From Ruminococcus sp. (GTDB lineage Bacteria > Bacillota > Clostridia > Oscillospirales > Ruminococcaceae): a stretch of 41,830 nucleotides of DNA. Position 1 is the stretch's first letter. Each line of letters begins with the position of its first letter. Shown piece by piece: positions 1 to 7,131 of the stretch. The stretch lies in NCBI RefSeq assembly GCF_017650195.1, contig NZ_JAGCFH010000076.1, positions 1 to 41,830 on the forward strand, read 5' to 3'. Made by a program: the position numbers and the translations under genes. The notes beneath the pieces were generated by a model that did not search any database, was not told where the DNA came from, and saw only the letters and a list, made by a program, of their open reading frames with translations.

Positions 1-332
1 CACATATACGAATTTCCTCTTGGTGTGTACTCTACATCGTAGGTAAGTACGATATTTCCGAATGCCTTGTAGTTTTGCTTCTGACTGTCGAAATTCTTGC
101 CCATACGTGCAAGGAAGTTTTCAATGTTGCTCCATGAGCAGGTGAAGGAACCTGCGCCGGGATTCATAGATACCTGTCCCTGTCCGTTCTGGTTCCACAT
201 TTCGTAGTCATAACCGCCGATATTACCTCTGTCCTGCTGGTCAGCAGCAGAAGCAACTGCGGGTATGCTTGCTGCGATCATCATTGCCGAAACTGTACCA
301 CTGATGATCTTCTTGAATTTTTTCAGCTTCAC
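1..332 (-). CDS. GH11 endo-xylanase, N-terminal part (gene runs off the left edge)
   Basis: Secreted endo-1,4-beta-xylanase of glycoside hydrolase family 11; only the first 110 codons are in the window. The start is GTG at 332, with AAGGAG about 8 bases upstream. A signal peptide (basic VKLKKFKK start, hydrophobic core, small residues near ASAA) leads into the GH11 N-terminal strands: GGYDYEMWNQNG, FTCSWSNIENFLARMGK and GNSYMC. The catalytic glutamates lie beyond the edge. The visible part is nearly identical to the N-terminal module of the enzyme at 18388-21354, so the two are recent paralogues. Downstream modules, including any dockerin, cannot be seen. Confidence 0.9.
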   Translation of the reverse strand, partial: MKLKKFKKIISGTVSAMMIAASIPAVASAADQQDRGNIGGYDYEMWNQNGQGQVSMNPGAGSFTCSWSNIENFLARMGKNFDSQKQNYKAFGNIVLTYDVEYTPRGNSYM

Positions 333-403
333 TTCGATCACTCCTTTGAGTTATTTTGCCGGGTTAAAATGTGTGATATTTGTAAAGACCAGTAATCCCC
401 GTG

Positions 404-415
404 AACGAGCTCGTT
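404..415. promoter_or_regulatory. Perfect 12-bp palindrome AACGAGCTCGTT, possible operator
   Basis: A perfect palindrome lies about 10-20 bases after the predicted start of transcription of the GH11 gene, where a repressor site would be expected. I did not see the same word in front of the other xylanase genes of the window, so its role is only inferred from position. Confidence 0.35.
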
Positions 416-432
416 ATATTTATCTGTTTATT

Positions 433-461
433 ATTATATAATTTTGGCAAAATCAATGCAA
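433..461 (-). promoter_or_regulatory. Sigma-A promoter of the partial GH11 gene
   Basis: On the minus strand TTGCAT (456-461) and TATAAT (433-438) are separated by exactly 17 bases. Transcription would start near 426, giving a leader of about 95 bases before the GTG start at 332. Confidence 0.65.
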
Positions 462-773
462 GCCATTTTTTGCTCTTACTATACTCTTCGACCAAATATT
501 GCGAATTTATACAATTTGTATATGGCTAAAAATCGGCAAAAACAACGCATTACCTTACAAAAAACGCAAAAAATAATAAGCGAACAGGCTTTGAAATTTT
601 TTCTTTCAGGGGCATAAAAATAGTAAAAAATTGTTATTTTCTCTTCATCTGAAAAAGCCTGCTCGCTAAAACAATTTATTTATGCTCTGTAAAAATCTCG
701 TTTCTTTTCACACTGAATGCAGCATCACTGCCGACGCATATTTTTTCCATGTCAGCTCCATTTATGTCCTTCA

Positions 774-817
774 TGAAAAAATGGCAACACCGAAAAATAT
801 TATATTCCGGTATTGCC
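774..817 (-). terminator. Intrinsic terminator after clpA
   Basis: On the minus strand GGCAATACCG pairs with CGGTGTTGCC (808-817 with 783-792, one G-U pair) and is followed by ATTTTTTC. It sits about 50 bases after the clpA stop. Confidence 0.75.
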
Positions 818-867
818 TGATCGTACATTAATTCAAGTACATTATAAAATTGTTATTATAAATCAAG

Positions 868-3110
868 TCATTTTTTTCCCTGCTTTCCGCCTTTGTTTCC
901 GTTAACAGAGATATTGAAATTACCATTTTTCGCGGTGAGAGTAATAGTTCCGCCCTTTTTCAGTCTTCCGAAGAGCAGTTCGTCCACGAAGAGGGGCTTG
1001 ATCTCATTCCTGATTACGCGGTCTACCTCTCTTGCGCCGAATTCGCGGCTTATGCCTCTTTCCTTCACGAGTTCCCTTGCGCTCCTGTCAACTGATATCT
1101 CGGTCTTCTTAGCTTCAAGCTGCTGTGCAAGCTCACCCAGCTTCTTTTCCACAACTCTTTCAGCCATTGCGTCGTCCATGCCGTTGAATACTACTATCTT
1201 ATTGAGCCTATTTCTGAACTCCGGCTGGAAGGTCTGCTTAACCGCCTCCATAATGGCGCTGCTATCGAGGCTTCCACTCTGAAAGCCTATAGTGCTCTTG
1301 CCGATGCGATTAGCGCCAGCATTGGAGGTCATTATTATTATGACGTTCCTGAAATCAGCTTTTCTACCCTGATTATCGGTAAGCGTCGCATAGTCCATGA
1401 CCTGTAGGAGTACGTTGTATATATCGCTGTGAGCCTTTTCTATCTCATCAAGGAGGAGTACAGCCGACGGACTCTTTCTCACAGCTTCCGTAAGCAGTCC
1501 GCCATCCTCATATCCACATATCCTGCCGGAGAGCCTATTAGCTTTGCGACAGCATGTTTTTCGCCGTATTCGCTCATATCGAAGCGTATCAGCTTAACGC
1601 CCAGCTCCTCCGCCAGTCTCTTTGCAATCTCGGTCTTTCCCACACCTGTAGGACCCACGAACAACAGACTTGCCAGCGGCTTATTCTCGTCGAGAAGTCC
1701 TGCTTTTGAGTACTTCACGGCGTTTACCACCTGTGTCACAGCCTCATCCTGTCCGAATATCTTTGCCTTGAGCTTTCCTTCTAACTCCGCAAGACCTGTA
1801 ACGTCATCCGTGGCGACGGTCTCCACCGGCACCCTGCATATAGTGGTCAGCACCTGATTTATGATATTCTTGTCTACAATACTCAGCTTTCCTTGCATCG
1901 GGTGCAGCTTCACATAAGCCCCTGCCTCATCAATAAGGTCGATAGCCTTGTCGGGGAGGAACCTTTCATTTATGTACTTTGCGCTCATGCTCACGGCATA
2001 TCTGAGCACTCCCTTGGCGTATTTCACCCCATGGAAGCTCTCGTACTTCTGCCTGAGCCCTTCAAGTATCTCAACTGTCTCATCTTCTGTAGGCTCTTTT
2101 ATCTCCACGTTCTGGAACCGCCTTACAAGGCTTTTGTTCTTCTCGAAATACTTCTTGTACTCCTCGAATGTAGTGGCGCCTATAAAGCGTATCCTCCCGT
2201 CCGCGAGGTAGGGCTTCAGCATATTCGAGGCGTCGAAGGAGCCCTCTCCTACAGCACCTGCACCGGAGAGATTATGTATCTCATCTATGTAGATTATAGG
2301 CTTTTCCTCCTTGCCTATCTCCGAAAGCACTTTCTTGAAACGCTTTTCAAAATCGCCCCTGTACTGTGTGCCTGCAAGCATACCGCCGAGGTCGAGAGCG
2401 AAAATCCTTGCACCAGCAAGGGGTTCCGGCACCATTCCGCTGTTTATGAGCTGTACCAGCCCGTAGGTAATAGCAGTTTTTCCAACACCAGGTTCGCCTA
2501 TGTGAAGCGGATTGTTCTTTTCCTTCCTGCACAGTATCTGTATAGTCCTGTCCAACTCGGCTTCACGTCCTATAAGAGGATTAGCATCTCTGAGAGTATC
2601 GTTGAGGCAGGGAGCATATAGCCTCCAGCCGCTCTGGCTTTCCTCGGGGTCGCCTGTTCTGATCTCGCCAGTCTCGTTTACCTTTTCATACTCCTCTATC
2701 TCAGCCATTTCCTGCAAGAGGTCAGCCTCTGCGATCCCCTGCTTCTCCATGAAGTATATGGCATAGCAATCATCAAGGTTCCACAAGCCGTGGATTATAT
2801 GTCTCAGGTGTACCTTCTGAGAACCGCTGCTGTATGCGCTTTTTGCAGCATAGTTCATGAGCATGTTCACGCCGTCAGAGAGCTCCGGCATTTCCACCTC
2901 AGCCTTTTCCATGTACTCCTCTGCATACTCCTTAAGGTAGTCCTCCAGCATACCGGCATTTCCACCGCACTCCTCAAACGCCTCTGTAAATACCCTGTCC
3001 CTCAGCATCATCAGCAGGAGAAGCTCAGGGGTAACGAACTCATAGTTTCTTTTCTTTGCGTATTCCATGGCCTGATAGAGTATATCAAGCGCTTCCTTTG
3101 ACAGATCCAT
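868..3110 (-). pseudogene. clpA: clpA, ATP-dependent Clp protease ATP-binding subunit, interrupted by a one-base frameshift
   Basis: AAA+ unfoldase that feeds substrates to ClpP in the cytoplasm. The start ATG at 3110 has GGAGG 7 bases upstream, one base after the clpS stop. The first frame (1479-3110, 543 codons) carries the Clp N-domain, Walker A GEPGVGKTA, Walker B IIYIDEIHN, and the second Walker A GPTGVGKTE. It then ends early after GSPAGYV. The second frame (868-1482) continues with LLLDEIEKAH, MTSNAG, the sensor and the C-terminal D2 part. The two together give about 747 residues, the normal ClpA length. The break is at 1514-1515, where GTGGATATGAGG replaces the expected GTGGGATATGAGG: one G is missing. 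As written, D2 is lost. It may be a true mutation or a base-calling error. Confidence 0.9.
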
Positions 3111-3111
3111 T

Positions 3112-3411
3112 TCAAGCCTCCTCCACAGTTACTCTCAACGGAAAGCCCTGTTCCTTAGCCCTATCCAAAGCGATCCTTGTTTTGGTGACAGCGATATCGT
3201 AAGGGTACTTTCCCACGACAGCCTGTCCGTTCTTATGGATATTCATCATAATAGCCTGAGCGGTCAACTCGTCCTTATGGAAGACGTCAATGAGTAACGC
3301 CACTACAAATTCCATAGTTGTGAAATCGTCGTTTATCATTATGACATTATACTGTTTTGGCTCCTTGAGCCTGTTTTTGGTACGTTCCTTAGCCGCACCC
3401 TTTACTGACAT
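3112..3411 (-). CDS. clpS: ClpS, adaptor protein of ClpA
   Basis: Small adaptor that binds ClpA and delivers N-degron substrates. The family hallmark is visible: YNVIMINDDFTTMEFVV followed by AQAIMMNIHKNGQAVVGKYPYDIA. The start is set at ATG 3411 (MSVKG), which has GGAGGTGA about 6 bases upstream. The earlier in-frame ATG at 3438 has no ribosome site and lies almost on the predicted transcription start (about 3440). The protein is 99 residues, usual for the family. It is co-transcribed with clpA, one base downstream, as is common in Firmicutes and proteobacteria. Confidence 0.92.
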   Translation of the reverse strand: MSVKGAAKERTKNRLKEPKQYNVIMINDDFTTMEFVVALLIDVFHKDELTAQAIMMNIHKNGQAVVGKYPYDIAVTKTRIALDRAKEQGFPLRVTVEEA

Positions 3412-3446
3412 ACCGTTCACCTCCGTTCTATTCGGCATTTTTATCT

Positions 3447-3475
3447 ATTATACCACAGTCTGCTGTTAAAGTCAA
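3447..3475 (-). promoter_or_regulatory. Sigma-A promoter of clpS-clpA
   Basis: Minus strand TTGACT (3470-3475), 17 bases, TATAAT (3447-3452). Transcription would start near 3440, which argues for the downstream clpS start codon at 3411. Confidence 0.8.
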
Positions 3476-3528
3476 AGAAAACCTCACATTCTCATAGTAT
3501 CGACCTTACGCGAACCGCTGTCGGAGAC

Positions 3529-3565
3529 AAAAAGCTGTCCCTGCATCTTACAGGGACAGCTTTTT
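3529..3565. terminator. Strong intrinsic terminator of the ABC-transporter operon
   Basis: A perfect 15-bp stem, AAAAAGCTGTCCCTG with CAGGGACAGCTTTTT, has a 7-base loop. It overlaps the stop codon of the last gene of the minus-strand operon (TAA at 3566-3564). The A and T runs on both sides let it act in both directions. Confidence 0.85.
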
Positions 3566-4241
3566 ACCTGTCGAGCACCAGAATGTTCTGATGATTGTTA
3601 TAGTTCCTTCCGGACTTCTCCCACCACAGCTTCATGGCAAGGCATACCAGCAGGAAGCCTGCGATATATACCGTCGCTGCAGCTACTGCCGCCTGATGCA
3701 ACGAAAGCCCAAAGCCGTAATTTGACAGCCTCATTCTTTTCAGCAACGGCACCTGATCTAAGAAAAGGATGAAAAGAAGTCCCAGAAATACCGTAATGAA
3801 CTTGTTCTTCTGCTTTTGCATTGTCGCATTCAGCAGACAGGCAATGACAGTATCCACAGAATCAATGATGAGGAGGTCGGCTGCTGTGTCAGCTCCGCAT
3901 CTGACCATTGCTATAGTGAAGACGAAGATATCCAGTACTATACAGAGCGCTCCTACAACTGCTACCGGAACTAAGGTAAAGAGTATCTTAGCCTGCGGCA
4001 GCGATCCGAAAAGTTTATAGCGTGATATTTTTACGTTCCCCCAGAAAAAAATTACTATCAGCATACAGTGCATCAATCCCATGACGCCGAGCATATCCCA
4101 ATAATCCTTATCGCCTCTTTTCGCCGGATCAGTCGCCATAGCCACAAGAGCCATTATAGCTGTGCCCAGACCGAAAACAAGAAATATAATGCTGAAAGAT
4201 GTCATAATATACATCTTCACTGCCCTTCCAAAATCCTTCAT
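3564..4241 (-). CDS. Integral membrane protein, permease-like subunit of the YtrA-type ABC operon
   Basis: Protein of 225 residues with about six hydrophobic segments (for example IIFLVFGLGTAIMAL, LMHCMLIVIFFWG, VPVAVVGALCIVLDIFVF). There is no recognised enzymatic motif. The start ATG at 4241 is preceded by GGGAGGTC. It is the last gene of a four-gene minus-strand operon with a GntR-family regulator, an ABC ATPase and another membrane protein, 11 bases after the previous stop. By context it is a membrane subunit of an ABC exporter of the kind found with YtrA-type regulators, often linked to cell-envelope stress or antimicrobial peptides. The substrate is unknown, and sequence alone does not name the family. 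Confidence 0.75.
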   Translation of the reverse strand: MKDFGRAVKMYIMTSFSIIFLVFGLGTAIMALVAMATDPAKRGDKDYWDMLGVMGLMHCMLIVIFFWGNVKISRYKLFGSLPQAKILFTLVPVAVVGALCIVLDIFVFTIAMVRCGADTAADLLIIDSVDTVIACLLNATMQKQKNKFITVFLGLLFILFLDQVPLLKRMRLSNYGFGLSLHQAAVAAATVYIAGFLLVCLAMKLWWEKSGRNYNNHQNILVLDR

Positions 4242-4252
4242 AGCTGACCTCC

Positions 4253-4933
4253 CTAATTATCCCAGTATTTTTTTCTGTAATTGATATGAACCGCCCTGAG
4301 CGAAATCGGCATAAGGAACGCAATCGCAGCAGCTGCAGCTATATGCGGAGCGCCTATCTTACCGTCAGTTAGACTCATAGCTGCATACCCCACACCGATC
4401 GTGAGAAAGAAAACTATCGAAAAGCAGACACCGGCAAGAGCCTTGTTTCCCAGAAGCTTTAAAAACATCGAGACAGCAACAAAGAGCATGATGAATATAA
4501 ACGTGGAGATACAGCTGTTAATGCCATACTTCAGCTTAATTAAGCCTGTTGCATCAAGGATCACCACTACCGCTAAATAGGCAAGCGTTGTAAGTATACG
4601 CTCGGCTGCAGTCATTATATCCGCTCTGACAAAGGTATCGAAGCCGCCCTTTACCGTTCGGAAGTACTTACCTCCCGGGGAGTCTTTTTCATAATACAGG
4701 AACATACGCAGCATTACTGTTATGCCACACCACACTGGCATTAGTGCATCAGCGGCCTCAGGGTTTAAAAATCCATCTCCGCTCATAAAAGAGATGAAAC
4801 ATAACAAAAATATACCTATCAAAAACATTCCCAGCGCAGTAATAGAAATCTTTGCCACATTTTCACAAAAGCCCTTGCCGTTATATATACGGTATGCTTC
4901 TGCATAAGTGATATCCGATCTGTTATTCTCCAT
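4253..4933 (-). CDS. Integral membrane protein, permease-like subunit of the YtrA-type ABC operon
   Basis: Protein of 226 residues with a hydrophilic N-terminal 30 residues followed by about six membrane segments (ITALGMFLIGIFLLCFISF, TTLAYLAVVVILDA, CISTFIFIMLFVAVSMFL and others). The ATG at 4933 lies inside the end of the ATPase gene (11-base overlap), which indicates translational coupling. It resembles the neighbouring 225-residue protein in size and layout, so the two may form the membrane part of one transporter with the ATPase. No substrate motif is visible. Confidence 0.78.
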   Translation of the reverse strand: MENNRSDITYAEAYRIYNGKGFCENVAKISITALGMFLIGIFLLCFISFMSGDGFLNPEAADALMPVWCGITVMLRMFLYYEKDSPGGKYFRTVKGGFDTFVRADIMTAAERILTTLAYLAVVVILDATGLIKLKYGINSCISTFIFIMLFVAVSMFLKLLGNKALAGVCFSIVFFLTIGVGYAAMSLTDGKIGAPHIAAAAAIAFLMPISLRAVHINYRKKYWDN

Positions 4934-5810
4934 CTTTTTCCGCCTTTCTCAGTATGCCGACACTGAGTTGCTGCAAGGTAGGCTTTTCTATGGCTGTATC
5001 AAGCTTTGACAGCAGCACCGTATTCTCCGCAGGAGCTATTCCTTCGAAATTTGTGCTGTTTCCGTTAAAGGACAGCATCAACTTTTTTGCCTCCTCAGCC
5101 TTGTCGGCTTCGCCATGAACAAGTACGTATTTCTCTTTCAGGTCCTCTACAAAGCCCTGCTCAGTTATCCTTCCGTCAGCCATAAATATCGCATAGTCCG
5201 TAGCATATTCCATGTCCGCAATATTATGGGTAGAAAATATTATGCTCTTCTGCCCGTTGCCTTCCGCTATATACTCTCTGAACATATCGCATAGCATATC
5301 CCTTGCAAGTGGGTCAAGTGAGGAAGCCGGCTCGTCAAGCACAAGGAGATTGGTATCCCTTGCAAGAACAGCAGCAAGATACGCTCTCATGCGGTTTCCG
5401 TCGGACATTTTAACAAGACTTTTCTGCTTTTTTTCATCCGGATCACCCAGCTTGAACTTTTTGCAAAGTCCTGCAAATTTTTCCCTGCTGAAACCATCAA
5501 AAGCAGTTTCCATAGAAGTCCTGATATTTTTAAGTTTCCAGTCAAAGGGGAAGAAATTAACCGATGAGCAGTAACCTATCCTGTTCCTTATCTTGGAACT
5601 GTCAATACCCTCGCTTCCGCCAAAATATACGGTACTCCCGGAATCCATGCCAGTAACTCCGCATATAACATCTATGAGAGTGGTTTTTCCGGCACCGTTG
5701 GCACCTATGAGAGCTGTCGAAAAGCCTGCCGGTATTTCAGTATTTATTTCGCCAAGAGTAAATCCGCTGTATTTTTTTACGATATTGTTTATTTTAAGTA
5801 CATTTTCCAT
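4923..5810 (-). CDS. ABC transporter ATP-binding protein (YtrB/CcmA type)
   Basis: Cytoplasmic ATPase of 295 residues that would power the two membrane proteins encoded next. Walker A is GANGAGKTT (about residues 36-44), Walker B is LLVLDEPASSLDP, and the switch histidine is in IFSTHNIADME. The signature loop is altered: KMSDGNRMRAYLAA stands where LSGGQ is expected, as in other regulators-linked ATPases of this branch. The ATG at 5810 follows AAAGGTGG. About 70 residues after the nucleotide-binding fold form a C-terminal extension of unknown role. The gene lies 18 bases after the GntR regulator gene. Confidence 0.9.
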   Translation of the reverse strand: MENVLKINNIVKKYSGFTLGEINTEIPAGFSTALIGANGAGKTTLIDVICGVTGMDSGSTVYFGGSEGIDSSKIRNRIGYCSSVNFFPFDWKLKNIRTSMETAFDGFSREKFAGLCKKFKLGDPDEKKQKSLVKMSDGNRMRAYLAAVLARDTNLLVLDEPASSLDPLARDMLCDMFREYIAEGNGQKSIIFSTHNIADMEYATDYAIFMADGRITEQGFVEDLKEKYVLVHGEADKAEEAKKLMLSFNGNSTNFEGIAPAENTVLLSKLDTAIEKPTLQQLSVGILRKAEKDGE

Positions 5811-5828
5811 ATATTATCCACCTTTCAC

Positions 5829-6200
5829 TTACTCGTCAATAAGCCATAAAGTCCTGAGAGTACCGCAAAGCTCCTCCAGGCCAATACCTGCTATTTTTGC
5901 CGAATGTATTGCGTTTGTGAGGTCTTCCTCAAGCTGTCTCATATACTGCTCCTCCAGCATTTTTTTATCCTGAGCATTTACGAAATAGCCCTTTCCTTTT
6001 GAAGCTGTTATAAGCCCCTCCTCTGAAAGCTCCTCATACGCCTTCATGGTAGTTATGACGCTTATTTTCAGATTCTGAGCAAGTACTCTTATAGAAGGGA
6101 GCATATCACCGCTTTTCAGCTTCCCGGAAAGTATCTGATCTCTGAGCTGTGATGCTATCTGTTTGTAGATAGGTTCGTCTGAGTTCTGATATATTTTCAA
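5829..6200 (-). CDS. GntR-family transcriptional regulator, YtrA subfamily
   Basis: Short repressor of 123 residues: an N-terminal winged helix-turn-helix (EPIYKQIASQLRDQILSGKLKSG..LPSIRVLAQNLKIS) and a short helical C-terminal dimerisation tail, the YtrA layout without a large ligand domain. It starts with TTG at 6200, supported by AAAGGAGG about 8 bases upstream; no ATG or GTG is available there. As first gene of the operon it probably represses its own promoter, because a 25-bp palindrome overlaps the -10 box (6237-6261). The inducer is not known; YtrA-type regulators often respond to cell-wall-active compounds. Confidence 0.92.
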   Translation of the reverse strand: MKIYQNSDEPIYKQIASQLRDQILSGKLKSGDMLPSIRVLAQNLKISVITTMKAYEELSEEGLITASKGKGYFVNAQDKKMLEEQYMRQLEEDLTNAIHSAKIAGIGLEELCGTLRTLWLIDE

Positions 6201-6236
6201 TACGGTTCCTCCTTTCGGTCACCCATTCCGTGCTTA

Positions 6237-6287
6237 ACTGTTTATGTGTTCTATAAACAGTATATAACAGTTGCATGATTTTGTCAA
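6237..6287 (-). promoter_or_regulatory. Promoter and operator of the gntR-ABC operon
   Basis: Minus strand TTGACA (6282-6287), 17 bases, TATACT (6259-6264). A palindrome ACTGTTTAT-N7-ATAAACAGT (6237-6245 and 6253-6261) overlaps the -10 box and the transcription start. This is the place and form expected for a GntR-type dimer that represses its own operon. Confidence 0.8.
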
Positions 6288-6371
6288 TAGTTTCCTTTCC
6301 TGAAAATCAAACAAAAATCGTATCCCGTTTATATGCACAATCTACAAAGGCAGATTTTTTATTCGATAAAG

Positions 6372-6407
6372 AAAAAAAATCCGCAGGCTCATCAATCTGC
6401 CTGCGGA
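6372..6407 (-). terminator. Minus-strand terminator upstream of the gntR promoter
   Basis: TCCGCAGGC (6380-6388) pairs with GCCTGCGGA (6399-6407), and on the minus strand the stem is followed by eight U residues. No minus-strand gene ends here: the next minus-strand gene upstream begins beyond 8284. It therefore either insulates the gntR promoter or ends an unseen transcript. Confidence 0.75.
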
Positions 6408-6584
6408 CTCGGTATATAGCGCTTTTCGGTTGTTTTCTCCTGTATTATTCAAAGAATAAGAATACTTTCAGGTGTTTATTATTATTGGAAAATACTCTAT
6501 AAAAATTATACTATCATATAATTTTGAACATTTCAAGTTTCAACAGTAACAATTTTTTAGCCCAATAATTGTAATATTTATCGA

Positions 6585-6613
6585 TTGATTTTTTATTTTA
6601 AATAGGGTATAAT
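6585..6613 (+). promoter_or_regulatory. Sigma-A promoter in a gene-poor gap
   Basis: TTGATT (6585-6590), 17 bases, TATAAT (6608-6613) on the plus strand. Transcription would start near 6620 and run into the structured leader at 6676-6778; the next clear gene starts only at 7132. Confidence 0.65.
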
Positions 6614-6675
6614 TTAAAAAAATGGGTAAAAATAGGCATTTTATCATCGTTTTTGTTTCAAATCATAAAACATTA

Positions 6676-6779
6676 TCCGCTGTGAATGCAAATATTGCTC
6701 ATCGGTTCGGGGGAACAGATAAAGCAGCGGAAATACCAGCGAACAGCTGTATAAGGAGGGGCTAAAAATGTTTCGCTGA
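6676..6779 (+). ncRNA. Candidate structured leader RNA with a masked ribosome site and a three-codon frame
   Basis: TCCGCTG (6676-6682) pairs with CAGCGGA (6725-6731) and encloses two small hairpins: GCAA-ATA-TTGC (6688-6698) and GTTC-GGGG-GAAC (6705-6716). This gives a three-way junction. Next, CAGCGAA (6737-6743) can pair with TTCGCTG (6772-6778), enclosing a strong AAGGAGGGG ribosome site (6753-6761) and an ATG (6768) whose frame is only ATG TTT CGC TGA. The layout is that of a switch controlling translation. I could not match it to a riboswitch class I know, and the controlled gene seems to be missing or degraded. Confidence 0.4.
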
Positions 6780-6923
6780 AACATAGTAAAAACATAGTAA
6801 CTTCAAAATCATTATGGAGAAATGGGATTCTGTCATTTGCAGAAACGTCTTAATCTAAAATCCACTACACATCTATTCAAAGGCAGTAAAAATGCATAAT
6901 ACAAAAATAAGAAAGATCATTAT

Positions 6924-7058
6924 GTGCTTTTGATTCTTAATATTATCAGTATGATAGCTTTTCGTCTTAGTACATATATAGAAAACGCTTCAAAGACGCT
7001 TCAGCATCATTTTTGTTTTATTTTTATTTTCAATACTAAATCTGATAATGATAAATAA
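6924..7058 (+). CDS. Possible small hydrophobic peptide or remnant of a membrane protein
   Basis: A frame of 44 codons from GTG at 6924 reads VLLILNIISMIAFRLSTYIENASK and further. This looks like a membrane helix followed by the start of an outer domain, as at the N-terminus of a sensor protein. The ribosome site is weak (AAGAAAG), and codons further upstream in frame (KNKKDHY) also fit a protein start. It could be a decayed 5' end of a sensor gene controlled by the structured leader just upstream. The call is weak. Confidence 0.2.
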   Translation: MLLILNIISMIAFRLSTYIENASKTLQHHFCFIFIFNTKSDNDK

Positions 7059-7084
7059 GATTCAAGGTAACGATCCCCACCCCT

Positions 7085-7110
7085 GAACGGCGGCTCTACG
7101 GCCTTCGTTC
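7085..7110 (+). other. Hairpin just before the ribosome site of the flavoprotein gene
   Basis: GAACG (7085-7089) pairs with CGTTC (7106-7110), with an inner GGC/GCC pair. The ribosome site AAAAAGGAG follows at about 7117-7125. It may tune translation or be the end of an upstream terminator without a U run. Confidence 0.3.
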
Positions 7111-7131
7111 AATACGAAAAAGGAGTTTATT

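Larger units (their letters stand above)
333..867. other. Intergenic region between GH11 gene and clpA
   Basis: Besides the promoter, palindrome and clpA terminator listed separately, this AT-rich stretch holds a long inverted repeat. AGCGAACAGGCTTT (579-592) pairs with AAAGCCTGCTCGCT (654-667) with one mismatch, and an inner CTTTCAG/CTGAAAG-like pair may extend the stem. The roughly 60-base loop is AT-rich, and on the minus strand the stem is followed by a U-rich stretch. It could be a second terminator, a folded small RNA or an element remnant. No coding frame is convincing. Confidence 0.4.

Noticed and set aside
6676-6779. c-di-AMP (ydaO) or c-di-GMP riboswitch
   Set aside because: CGGGGGAAC recalls part of a ydaO element, but the other conserved segments and the expected junctions are not found.
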